Below, piece after piece: positions 1 to 6,564 of a stretch of 8,444 nt of DNA; position 1 is the stretch's first letter, and every line of letters starts with the position of its first letter. Where the stretch lies: contig CAMYEU010000065.1 in NCBI GenBank assembly GCA_947254465.1, positions 1 to 8,444 on the forward strand. The letters run 5' to 3'. A program made the position numbers and the translations under genes. The notes under the pieces were generated by a model. The model worked only from the letters and a program-made list of their open reading frames with translations. It searched no databases and was not told the DNA's origin. This stretch comes from an uncultured Gemella sp. (GTDB lineage: Bacteria > Bacillota > Bacilli > Staphylococcales > Gemellaceae).

Positions 1-371
1 AATACAGATTCGTAGAAACTAAGAAACTACCAAATGGAGATACAGAACACATCTATGAAAAAGTAACGACACCTACTCCGGTAGTAGAAAAAACAACTTC
101 ATGGATAGATGAAAATGGAAATCCATTAAAATCAACTGAAAAAGGAATTAAAGATCCAGGTTCTATTCCAGGATATGAACTTGTGAAGACGACAGTAGAT
201 AGCGATGGAAACAAGGTGCATATCTTTAAGAAATTAACTACTTTAGTTCCTGAAGTGAAAGAAAAACGTTTAGCGAATACAGGAACAACAGAAACTAACA
301 GTAGCTTAGCGGGACTAGGTTTAGCGATTTTAGGATTGGCTACAGCTAGAAAACGTCGTAGAGATAAATAA
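1..371 (+). CDS. C-terminal part of a sortase-anchored (LPXTG-type) repeat surface protein, 5' truncated
   Basis: The reading frame is open from base 3 to the TAA at 369-371 and enters from outside the window, so only the last 122 residues are visible; a GTG at 183 is internal and not a start. The visible part has two copies of a repeat motif (Y-x-x-V-x-T...DG/NG-(N/D)-x-x-H-I-(Y/F)-x-K-(V/L)-T-T) separated by a linker with TSWIDENGNPLKS and PGSIPGYE, a style common in streptococcal and Gemella surface adhesins. It ends with a cell-wall sorting signal: LANTG (270-284), a hydrophobic stretch rich in L, A and G, and the positive tail RKRRRDK. Sortase would cut after the Thr and link the protein to peptidoglycan. 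The motif has Ala where Pro is canonical. Function of the full protein (likely adhesin) is inference. The partner ligand cannot be told from this part. Confidence 0.88.
   Translation, partial: YRFVETKKLPNGDTEHIYEKVTTPTPVVEKTTSWIDENGNPLKSTEKGIKDPGSIPGYELVKTTVDSDGNKVHIFKKLTTLVPEVKEKRLANTGTTETNSSLAGLGLAILGLATARKRRRDK
3..266 (+). repeat. Two degenerate protein-level repeat units in the surface protein
   Basis: The segment encoded at 3-92 (YRFVETKKLPNGDTEHIYEK) aligns with 174-266 (YELVKTTVDSDGNKVHIFKK), each followed by a TT-x-x-P linker. The first copy is cut by the window edge. Additional copies probably lie upstream, which may explain why the assembly stops here (inference). Confidence 0.6.
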
Positions 372-434
372 GAAGATAACAATAAAATATAAGAGTATAT
401 GCTTTAAAAATATCTTCTAAATATAAAAAATAGT

Positions 435-472
435 AATAGCTCCCAGAATTCAGATGAATTTTGGGGGCTATT
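435..472 (+). terminator. Strong hairpin terminator after the surface protein gene
   Basis: A 17-bp stem pairs 435-451 with 456-472 around the 4-nt loop AGAT, with only two G-T wobbles (441/466 and 446/461). It begins 64 bp after the stop codon. The 3' side has only a broken U tract (TTGTTAAATT) and the 5' side has an A-rich run, so it may act in both directions. It most likely ends the surface protein transcript. Confidence 0.75.
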
Positions 473-1076
473 GTTAAATTAACTTTAAAAATACATTATA
501 AAAGTGATAAATTTATAAAAGTAGTTTATGTTTTATAAGAATGATAAAGAGGGATAATAGATGAAAATCTAAATATTAAAAAAATAGTTATTATTTTATT
601 ACATGCTATAGAGAAATAAGATATATCTATATATGGATTGTATTTTAACTTATGTTTTATATGTTTAACTGAATAAGAAATTTACATGTGCAAATGAAAA
701 ATATATATATAAGAAAAATATTTTTTATAAAAGTCTTCGAATAATTTTATTTAGTTTTTATATTATAAGTTAAAAGATGCCTGATATCATAGATTAAAGG
801 TTAATGTTTTCACATGAAACAATTAATAATTTTGAGAAAGATTCGAAAATAATAAGTGGTTTTAAAAAAAGGTAGAGCAGTTTTTTAGAAATTAATGAAA
901 CTATGGCGTACTAGAAAAATGAGAGGTATTGAAGATGGGGGAGGTGTGGTTTTTAATACTTTTCAATAAATTCTTATATAATATACTGAAAAGAAGGAAC
1001 AGGTACTGATTGATAATTTGAATTAGGGTTGCCATTCTGAGAACTCAACTATTTTTAAATATAATGTAAATTATTA
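473..1076. other. AT-rich intergenic region with no recognisable gene
   Basis: No open frame of meaningful length with a plausible ribosome binding site was found on either strand. The sequence is very AT-rich with stops in all frames. The best small frame is a 24-codon ATG frame at 895-969 encoding a peptide with an internal DGGG, but its upstream AGGTAGAG is too far away to be a convincing ribosome binding site. A TATAAT at 1060-1065 is a possible alternative -10 box for the next gene. I see no tRNA, rRNA or recognised riboswitch. Confidence 0.6.
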
Positions 1077-1104
1077 TTAGCCAAAGTATATTTTATGTTA
1101 TAAT
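1077..1104 (+). promoter_or_regulatory. Probable extended -10 promoter of the small membrane protein gene
   Basis: TATAAT at 1099-1104 is preceded by TG and one base (TGTTATAAT, 1096-1104), an extended -10 element. The possible -35 (TTAGCC, 1077-1082, 16-bp spacer) is poor, as extended -10 promoters allow. A transcript starting near 1111 would have a leader of about 25 nt before the ATG at 1137. A second TATAAT at 1060-1065 has no good -35. Confidence 0.6.
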
Positions 1105-1123
1105 TCAAGTAATAAATGAATTT

Positions 1124-1129
1124 AAGGAG
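1124..1129 (+). promoter_or_regulatory. Ribosome binding site that fixes the start of the membrane protein at 1137
   Basis: AAGGAG ends 7 nt before the ATG at 1137. An in-frame ATG at 1116 lies upstream of this site, so using it would place the ribosome binding site inside the coding region; 1137 is therefore the likely start. Confidence 0.85.
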
Positions 1130-1136
1130 AAAACAT

Positions 1137-1637
1137 ATGAAACCATTTACTAGAAAAATAGAAAAAATATTAGCTTGGATAGCGAATGTTATTATGATAC
1201 TTATGACAGTTTTACTGTCTTTAGGCGCATTTTCTAGCCAATTAGAAGCCGCGCTTAAACAGCCGCAATTAGAGCCTGTGCTATATAATTTGTTACAAGA
1301 TCCAGGGATTTCATCGTTATTGGCATCTTCAGGTATGAATATTGTAACTTTACTTGTAGTAATTGTAAAAATTTATGCAGTGGTTGCAATAATTGCAATC
1401 GTAATTGCGTTAATAGCTTCATTTACTATGAGAGCAAGAATTATTTCAGGAATTTTATTCCTGATTTCAGCGATAGTAGTTGGTATAATGACAGTTGGAC
1501 TATTAATTCCTGTGTACTTATTATACTTTGTAGTTGCGATAATGTTATTTGTAAGAAAACCACCTAAAAATAATGTAGATGCAGACTTTACGCAAACATC
1601 TGAACAACAAGGAATTGACAGATTAGAATATTTATAG
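1137..1637 (+). CDS. Small four-helix membrane protein, DUF4064-like
   Basis: A 166-residue integral membrane protein of unknown function, starting MKPFTRKIEKILAW. Hydrophobic segments lie at about residues 12-32, 68-96, 102-119 and 120-139. A polar stretch of about 35 residues (33-67, with QPQLEPVLYNLLQDPG) between helices 1 and 2 is probably outside the cell, and the polar tail from about 140 (RKPPKNN...) is probably cytoplasmic. This layout of one helix, an outer segment and a block of three helices resembles DUF4064 proteins of Firmicutes, but I recognise the architecture rather than a signature motif. The gene has its own promoter and ribosome binding site and is followed by a terminator-like stem, so it looks monocistronic and separate from the capsule operon. 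Function is unknown; a link to the cell envelope would be a guess. Confidence 0.8.
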   Translation: MKPFTRKIEKILAWIANVIMILMTVLLSLGAFSSQLEAALKQPQLEPVLYNLLQDPGISSLLASSGMNIVTLLVVIVKIYAVVAIIAIVIALIASFTMRARIISGILFLISAIVVGIMTVGLLIPVYLLYFVVAIMLFVRKPPKNNVDADFTQTSEQQGIDRLEYL

Positions 1638-1680
1638 GATTAAACTATCGACTTATTGTGGTAGATATTTGAGAAAGTTT

Positions 1681-1777
1681 AAAGCTATTTTATTGATTTA
1701 TAGACTATTGAAGATGTTTTTTAAGCTACCTTCTGAATTAAAGTTAAATTTATCAATAGAATAGTTTTTTTATTTTT
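1681..1777 (+). terminator. Terminator-like long stem with U tract after the membrane protein gene
   Basis: Bases 1681-1697 pair with 1752-1768 in a 17-bp stem with two G-T wobbles (1684/1765, 1690/1759). The 3' arm runs directly into a tract of T bases broken by one A (1765-1777), as in intrinsic terminators. The loop of 54 nt is much larger than usual, so it may be a terminator with extra inner folding or an attenuator-like RNA. It shares bases 1681-1682 with the 7-bp stem 1640-1646/1676-1682, so the two stems compete at their edge. Confidence 0.5.
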
Positions 1778-1845
1778 AAAGTAAAAGAAATATAATAATC
1801 TGTTGAAATTTTTTGACGAATCTGAGGTAACTTTAAATAGAATCG

Positions 1846-1942
1846 AATAGAGATAATTAAAATATAAAATTAAAATAATTTTTTATATTTGAGAATAAGA
1901 ATGGAGATATAAAATACGCAATAAGAATGAATTATCTCTATT
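1846..1942. repeat. 13-bp perfect inverted repeat, 97 bp overall
   Basis: AATAGAGATAATT (1846-1858) and AATTATCTCTATT (1930-1942) are perfect reverse complements with 71 bp between them. An inner AT-rich inverted repeat (1860-1872 region against 1877-1890, AAATATAAAATT against AATTTTTTATATTT) adds a second stem. It lies just upstream of the capsule operon promoter. No transposase or target duplication is visible. It could be a bidirectional terminator, a miniature element or a protein-binding region. Confidence 0.5.
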
Positions 1943-1972
1943 TTATATAGTATATTTAAATTAATTAAATCT

Positions 1973-2001
1973 TTGATAAATATAGCTTTTTATAGTATAA
2001 T
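1973..2001 (+). promoter_or_regulatory. Near-consensus sigma-A promoter of the lipid kinase-capsule operon
   Basis: TTGATA (1973-1978), a 17-bp spacer, and TATAAT (1996-2001) differ from the sigma-A consensus by one base. The start site is expected near 2008, giving a leader of about 29 nt before the ATG at 2037. There is no comparable promoter in front of cpsA, whose start lies inside the preceding gene, so this is probably the main promoter of the whole operon. Confidence 0.8.
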
Positions 2002-2036
2002 TACTAAGATAAAGTATTTTTGTATAGGTTCGTAAT

Positions 2037-2912
2037 ATGATTGAAATAATTGTTAATTCTAGAAGTAAAAAAAGTCTTATTGAACTTGAAAAAATAGAAA
2101 ATGAACTAAAGTTAATGATGCTACCCTACAAAGTGTTAAAAACATCTAAAAAGAAAAATGCCAATGACTTGATGAATGAAGTAACTGGGGATGATTTAAT
2201 AGTTATCGGTGGGGATGGAACAATTAATGAAGTGATAAATAACTATCATGGAAAAGAATTTATTTATCTTGCTTATGGTTCGGGTAATGATCTTGCTAGG
2301 TCTATAAAGTTTAATAGAAATATTGAAATAAGTAAATTATTAGACTCAAATAAATATATTGAATATGATGTTGGAGTTGTTAACGATAGAAAATTCTGTT
2401 CAGGGTTCGACATTGGTTTTAATGCAGATATAATAAAAAGAGCTAATGGTTCCAGGCTAAAGAAATACCTAGGAAAGCATATTTATCTTCTTGAGGGAGT
2501 TATAGGTATTATAAGGCTTAAGAAATATAAAGCAAAAATATTATGGGATGCTGGGAAAATTGATACTGACAAGTTGTATTTGCTTAATGTAATGATTCAG
2601 CCTTATGAAGGTGGAGGAATAAAGTTTGCCCAGAATGCAACAGGTCAAGACAATACTTTTCATGTTATGATAATGGAGAATATGACTGTTATAACATTCA
2701 TATACAATTATCTATGTTTACTTCTGAAAAGACATGATAAACTTAAGAATATTAAACATATAAGAACTCATAGATTAATAATAAAAACAAATCAGAAATA
2801 CTTTCAAATTGATGGAGAATTAGTAAATAATATAGAACAACTAGAGTTGAGTTGTATTAGTAAATTTTATAAATTGAAGAGGTTAGAAATTAATGAGAAA
2901 AAATTCAAATAG
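2037..2912 (+). CDS. Diacylglycerol kinase family lipid kinase
   Basis: A 291-residue member of the DagK/YegS/LCB5 lipid kinase family, which transfers phosphate from a nucleotide triphosphate to a membrane lipid alcohol such as diacylglycerol. Visible signatures: the opening beta strand with IIVNSRS (4-10), the nucleotide-binding GGDGT (58-62, in VIGGDGTINEV), the second motif YGSGNDLAR (80-88), EGGG (191-194) and the C-terminal DGE (259-261). Length is normal for the family (about 290-310). There is no membrane helix; such enzymes work at the inner face of the membrane. The ribosome binding site is weak (TAGGTT around 2025-2030). The gene is preceded by a strong promoter and overlaps cpsA by 20 bp, so it is probably co-transcribed with the capsule genes. 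The true lipid substrate is unknown. Diacylglycerol recycling is the family default; a capsule-linked lipid carrier is speculation. Confidence 0.9.
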   Translation: MIEIIVNSRSKKSLIELEKIENELKLMMLPYKVLKTSKKKNANDLMNEVTGDDLIVIGGDGTINEVINNYHGKEFIYLAYGSGNDLARSIKFNRNIEISKLLDSNKYIEYDVGVVNDRKFCSGFDIGFNADIIKRANGSRLKKYLGKHIYLLEGVIGIIRLKKYKAKILWDAGKIDTDKLYLLNVMIQPYEGGGIKFAQNATGQDNTFHVMIMENMTVITFIYNYLCLLLKRHDKLKNIKHIRTHRLIIKTNQKYFQIDGELVNNIEQLELSCISKFYKLKRLEINEKKFK

Positions 2913-4362
2913 TCGTAATAATAACCATGTTATGAATATAGAGTTTTTTGAAATCATCAATGGAATATTGATTATTTTGTTGGTTATACTCGGAAGCTTA
3001 GTAATCTGGACGATGTTGAAATATGATTTTTTAAATTTTAGAGGTATTAACTATGGAGTAATCGTAGTAATAATTTTGGCAATAGTACTTTCAGTATTCT
3101 TGGTAATTAAGAAAAAGGCGAAAATATTTAATGCAATAATGTTGATTATTATTAATATCACCTTAGTATTTTCTTACATGCAGTTTAGAACAGCAATTGG
3201 TTTATTCGATAACTTAAACAGTAATGCAACAGTTAGTGAATACACTATGAGTGTTGTTGTTATGAAAAATGATACAGTAGAAAAACTTTCAGATTTAAAT
3301 AGTGCATCGGTAGCAGCCCCAGTATCTACAGATGGGGAAAATATTAATAAGTTGATGAAAGAAATTCGTGATAAAGAAAAACAAAGTTTAAATCTTATAG
3401 AATCTAAAAATTATATTTCAGCTTATGAAGAATTAACTACAGGAACTAGCAGGGCAATGATACTTAATAGTTCATTTGAAGATCTTATTACTAGTCAACA
3501 TGCAGATTTTAAAGAAAAAACGAAAAAAATATATGAGTATAAAATAACAAAAACTGTCAGTACAAAGGCAAAACAAAATGTTGGTGATACATTTAATGTC
3601 TATATAAGTGGTATTGATACATTTGGACCAGTATCAAGCGTAAGTCGATCAGATGTTAATATTATTATGACAGTTAATAAGAAAACTGGAAGAATTTTAC
3701 TAACTACTACACCGCGTGATTCTTATGTAAAAATTGCCGATGGTGGAAACAACCAATATGATAAACTTACACATGCAGGACTTTATGGGGTAGATTCTTC
3801 GATTCATACTCTAGAAAATCTATATGGTATTAAAATAGATTATTATGCAAGACTTAATTTTACATCTTTTTTAAAACTAATTGATATTGTAGGTGGGGTA
3901 GATGTATATAATGATCAGACGTTTACATCACTTTACGGTAAATATAGCTTCACACCAGGGTTGGTTCATTTGAATGCTGACAAAGCTTTAGGATTTGTTC
4001 GTGAAAGATATAGTTTAACAGGCGGTGATAATGATCGAGGTAAAAATCAGGAAAAAGTTATAACAGCGATAATTAAAAAACTGACTTCAAAAGAAGGTTT
4101 ATCAAATTACCAAAGTATTATAAAAGAACTGAGTCAATCAATTCAAACAAATATGCCGATTGAAACAGCGCTGGGTCTTGCGAATGAACAACTAGGTGCA
4201 GGTAAAGATTATAATGTAGCTTCTCAAGCCTTAACTGGAACAGGAAGCATGGAATTACCTTCATACGCAATGCCTGGAGCTAGATTATATATGACACAGA
4301 TTAATGAACAAAGTTTACGAGAAGTTACAGAAAATATTAAGGAAGTATTGGAAGGTAAGTAG
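2893..4362 (+). CDS. cpsA: LytR-CpsA-Psr (LCP) family capsule attachment protein CpsA/Wzg
   Basis: A 489-residue membrane protein matching streptococcal CpsA/Wzg in length and layout. Three membrane helices lie at about residues 22-42, 53-73 and 77-97. An extracellular accessory domain (about 98-225) follows, then the LCP catalytic domain (about 233-400). Key LCP residues are visible: D242 in SGIDTFG, R274 in TPRDSYV, the R370/R372 pair in FVRERY, and R382/Q386 in DRGKNQ, which in the family bind the polyprenyl pyrophosphate of the donor. LCP proteins move polymers from lipid carrier to peptidoglycan; in capsule operons CpsA also affects capsule amount. The start at 2893 lies inside the lipid kinase gene, with AGAGG (2878-2882) 10 nt upstream. 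An in-frame ATG at residue 14 (2932) is less likely. Overlap suggests translational coupling. Confidence 0.93.
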   Translation: MRKNSNSRNNNHVMNIEFFEIINGILIILLVILGSLVIWTMLKYDFLNFRGINYGVIVVIILAIVLSVFLVIKKKAKIFNAIMLIIINITLVFSYMQFRTAIGLFDNLNSNATVSEYTMSVVVMKNDTVEKLSDLNSASVAAPVSTDGENINKLMKEIRDKEKQSLNLIESKNYISAYEELTTGTSRAMILNSSFEDLITSQHADFKEKTKKIYEYKITKTVSTKAKQNVGDTFNVYISGIDTFGPVSSVSRSDVNIIMTVNKKTGRILLTTTPRDSYVKIADGGNNQYDKLTHAGLYGVDSSIHTLENLYGIKIDYYARLNFTSFLKLIDIVGGVDVYNDQTFTSLYGKYSFTPGLVHLNADKALGFVRERYSLTGGDNDRGKNQEKVITAIIKKLTSKEGLSNYQSIIKELSQSIQTNMPIETALGLANEQLGAGKDYNVASQALTGTGSMELPSYAMPGARLYMTQINEQSLREVTENIKEVLEGK

Positions 4363-4369
4363 ATGAGAG

Positions 4370-4375
4370 AAGGAG
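4370..4375 (+). promoter_or_regulatory. Ribosome binding site that fixes the cpsB start at 4381
   Basis: AAGGAG lies 5 nt before the ATG at 4381. The in-frame ATG at 4363, immediately after the cpsA stop, would include this site in its coding sequence. The start at 4381 also gives MIDIHSH, the usual N-terminus of CpsB proteins. Confidence 0.88.
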
Positions 4376-4380
4376 TTAGG

Positions 4381-5106
4381 ATGATAGATATACATTCCCA
4401 TGTAGTATTCGGAGTAGATGATGGTGCAAAAACTGAAAAAGACACTCGTGATTTGCTAGAGGAGAGTTATAGACAAGGTGTTAGAACAATTATCGCTACA
4501 CCTCATAGAAGACGTGGAATGTTTGAGACAGATATAGAGATAATAAAATCGAACTTCAAGCGGGTAGAAGATATCGCTGCTGAAGTAGCTCAAGATTTAA
4601 GAGTTTACTTAGGAAGTGAAGTTTATTACAAAGAAGGTGAAATCGCTAAGATTGAAAGTGGAGAGTACCCAAGATTAGCAGAAACAGACTATGTGCTTGT
4701 AGAATTTCCTTATGAAATGCGCTATAAAGAAATCCATAGAGCGTTGAATAAAGTTATATTACTTGGATTAACGCCAGTAGTAGCACATGTTGAGAGATAT
4801 AACGATGTAGACGAAAAAGGTGTTCAGGAACTAATAAACATGGGCGCATACATCCAAGTTAATGCTGCAAGTGTTCTAAAACCAAAATTATTTGGTGATA
4901 AACATAAGCACTATAAAAAACGTGCTAAAAAATACTTAGAAGCGGAGTTAGTTCACTTTATCGCAAGTGACATGCATAATATGAATTCTCGAAGGACATA
5001 TATGAGAGAGGCATATGATATTATCGAGGAAAAATATGGGCCTACAATAGCCTATGAACTATTTGAAAAAAATCAAGAAAAACTATTAATGAATAAAATA
5101 ATTTAA
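4381..5106 (+). CDS. cpsB: Manganese-dependent protein-tyrosine phosphatase CpsB/Wzh (PHP family)
   Basis: A 241-residue cytoplasmic phosphatase of the PHP superfamily that dephosphorylates the tyrosine cluster of the CpsD kinase and so tunes capsule production. All expected metal ligands are present, at the same residue numbers I recall for pneumococcal CpsB: H5 and H7 (MIDIHSH), D14, H42 (ATPH), E80 (LGSE), E108 (VEFP), H136 (VAHVERY), D197 and H199 (ASDMH). The length equals that of the family (about 243), so the enzyme looks intact. It begins 18 nt after cpsA and ends 19 nt before cpsC, inside the operon. The start was placed at 4381 instead of 4363 on the ribosome binding site and family N-terminus. 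Confidence 0.95.
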   Translation: MIDIHSHVVFGVDDGAKTEKDTRDLLEESYRQGVRTIIATPHRRRGMFETDIEIIKSNFKRVEDIAAEVAQDLRVYLGSEVYYKEGEIAKIESGEYPRLAETDYVLVEFPYEMRYKEIHRALNKVILLGLTPVVAHVERYNDVDEKGVQELINMGAYIQVNAASVLKPKLFGDKHKHYKKRAKKYLEAELVHFIASDMHNMNSRRTYMREAYDIIEEKYGPTIAYELFEKNQEKLLMNKII

Positions 5107-5125
5107 TTGAGAGGAAAAGTATAAA

Positions 5126-5824
5126 ATGGATAATCAAGAAAAAGATTTAATACAGTTAGACATTATGCTACTGATAAAAAGTATTTGGGAGAAGAAAATA
5201 TTAATTTTGCTAGTGACATTTCTATTTGCTGCAGTATCACTTGCTTATAGTATTTTCTTGGTAACACCACAATACTCATCTACTACAAAAGTATATGTAG
5301 TTAATCAAAAGAAAGATGATAAAGCAATCACTACACAGGATGTTCAATTAGGATCACTATTAGTAAAAGACTATAAAGAGATTATTCTTTCGAATAAAGT
5401 TATGGAAGATTCAGCTGAAAAAAGTGGATTAGGATTAACAGCAAAACAATTGGCAGGGAAAGTTAGTGTAGATGCACCAAAAGATACACGTATTATCTCT
5501 ATCACTGTTCGAGATAAAGACCCACAAGTAGCGAGTGAACTAGCTAATACTGTAAAAGAAGTATCAGCGGATCAAATTAAAGAAGTAACAAAAATAGATG
5601 ATGTGACGACACTTGAAGAGGCAAAAGCAGCAACGTCTCCAAGTTCACCGAATATTCCTAAAAATGGAATTTTAGCAACAGTACTAGGTTTTATTATAGC
5701 TGTAGCTGGAGTAGTATTATTCGAATTATTAGATGATAGAATTAAAAGAGCAGAAGATATTGAAGACGGTATGGGGCTAGTACTCTTAGGAGTAGTTCCA
5801 GATACAAAAATAGGAAAGAGATAG
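5126..5824 (+). CDS. cpsC: Capsule chain-length regulator and kinase activator CpsC/Wzd
   Basis: A 232-residue membrane protein of the Wzz/polysaccharide co-polymerase type. Helix 1 is at about residues 25-46, followed by TPQYSSTTKVYV, typical of the first extracellular segment. An outer domain follows, then a proline-rich stretch SPSSPNIPKN (171-180) just before helix 2 (about 181-201), and a cytoplasmic tail with DDRIKRAEDIED and LGVVPD. In Gram-positive cocci the C-terminal tail of CpsC binds and activates CpsD, the two together replacing one large Gram-negative Wzc. GAGAGGA (5109-5115) serves as ribosome binding site. The gap to cpsD is 11 nt. All expected parts are present, so the protein looks functional. 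Confidence 0.94.
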   Translation: MDNQEKDLIQLDIMLLIKSIWEKKILILLVTFLFAAVSLAYSIFLVTPQYSSTTKVYVVNQKKDDKAITTQDVQLGSLLVKDYKEIILSNKVMEDSAEKSGLGLTAKQLAGKVSVDAPKDTRIISITVRDKDPQVASELANTVKEVSADQIKEVTKIDDVTTLEEAKAATSPSSPNIPKNGILATVLGFIIAVAGVVLFELLDDRIKRAEDIEDGMGLVLLGVVPDTKIGKR

Positions 5825-5835
5825 GATAAGAAAAC

Positions 5836-6540
5836 ATGGCACAAATTAATTTACTAACAAATAAAAACATAGTAGATCCTAAAAACGAAGAGTACTACAA
5901 TGCCTTACGTACTAATATCCAGTTTTTAGGAAAAGATAAAAAGGTAATTGCAATTACATCAACTTCTGAAAACGAAGGAAAAAGTACAGTATCAACGAAC
6001 TTGGCTATTTCATTAGCGAGATTGGGACTGAAAACTATTTTAGTAGACGCGGATACGCGTAAGTCTGTTATGGCGGGACGTTTCAAATTTAAAAGTAAAA
6101 TAAGTGGATTAACTAATTATCTATCTGGAGTATCTCCAATTGAGGATATTATTTATGAGACAGATATCCGACATTTAAATGTTATACCAGCTGGTCAAGT
6201 ACCACCAAATCCAACGGGACTATTACAAAATAAAAATTTCAATATCATGATCGAGGTATTTAGAGAGTATTATGACTATGTGATTATTGATACACCGCCT
6301 GTTGGACAGGTTATTGATGCAGCTATAGTAGCTCCTAAGACTGACGGAGTAGTAATGGTGGTTGAAGCTAATCGTGTTAAGAAGAAAGTTTTAGAGAAAG
6401 CCAAAGAACAACTGGAAAAAGGTGGAGCAGAATTTCTAGGTGTAATCTTAAACAAAGTTAACTCAAATGAACTTGGTTATGGTGGTTACTACGGTCATTA
6501 TGGTAGCTATGGAATAAACAGAGAAAAAGATACAAAGTAA
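5836..6540 (+). CDS. cpsD: Capsule tyrosine-protein kinase CpsD/Wze (BY-kinase)
   Basis: A 234-residue cytoplasmic ATPase-fold bacterial tyrosine kinase that autophosphorylates and, with CpsC, controls polymer length and export. Walker A region: TSTSENEGKSTVS (41-53), with K49 and S50. Walker A': LVDADTR (69-75). Walker B: VIIDTPP (149-155). The C-terminus carries a tyrosine cluster, Y215, Y218, Y219, Y222 and Y225 in a glycine-rich context (YGGYYGHYGSYG), the autophosphorylation sites and CpsB substrate. The Walker A lead is S-E-N-E-G-K-S, without the proline-glycine seen in many members, a variation I believe is tolerated. The ribosome binding site AGGA (5823-5826) overlaps the cpsC stop codon, so translation may be coupled. 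Confidence 0.95.
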   Translation: MAQINLLTNKNIVDPKNEEYYNALRTNIQFLGKDKKVIAITSTSENEGKSTVSTNLAISLARLGLKTILVDADTRKSVMAGRFKFKSKISGLTNYLSGVSPIEDIIYETDIRHLNVIPAGQVPPNPTGLLQNKNFNIMIEVFREYYDYVIIDTPPVGQVIDAAIVAPKTDGVVMVVEANRVKKKVLEKAKEQLEKGGAEFLGVILNKVNSNELGYGGYYGHYGSYGINREKDTK

Positions 6541-6564
6541 AGCCTAAGTTAAGAGGAGAACAAG

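Larger units (their letters stand above)
1638..1972. other. Intergenic region between the membrane protein gene and the capsule operon promoter
   Basis: AT-rich, without an open frame. It holds a short hairpin just after the stop codon (1645-1650 with 1659-1664, inside 1640-1646 paired with 1676-1682), the long terminator-like stem (1681-1768) and a 13-bp inverted repeat (1846-1942). The promoter of the next gene begins at 1973. Confidence 0.6.

Noticed and set aside
53..382. Minus-strand 109-codon open frame under the surface protein gene
   Set aside because: It lies opposite the clear sorting-signal frame, has no ribosome binding site, and reads as a low-complexity shadow.
1116..1136. Upstream ATG giving seven extra residues to the membrane protein
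   Set aside because: The ribosome binding site AAGGAG lies inside these codons, 7 nt before the ATG at 1137, so the extension is not translated.
4363..4380. Upstream ATG giving six extra residues to CpsB
   Set aside because: These codons contain the ribosome binding site of the ATG at 4381, and CpsB proteins begin with MIDIHSH.
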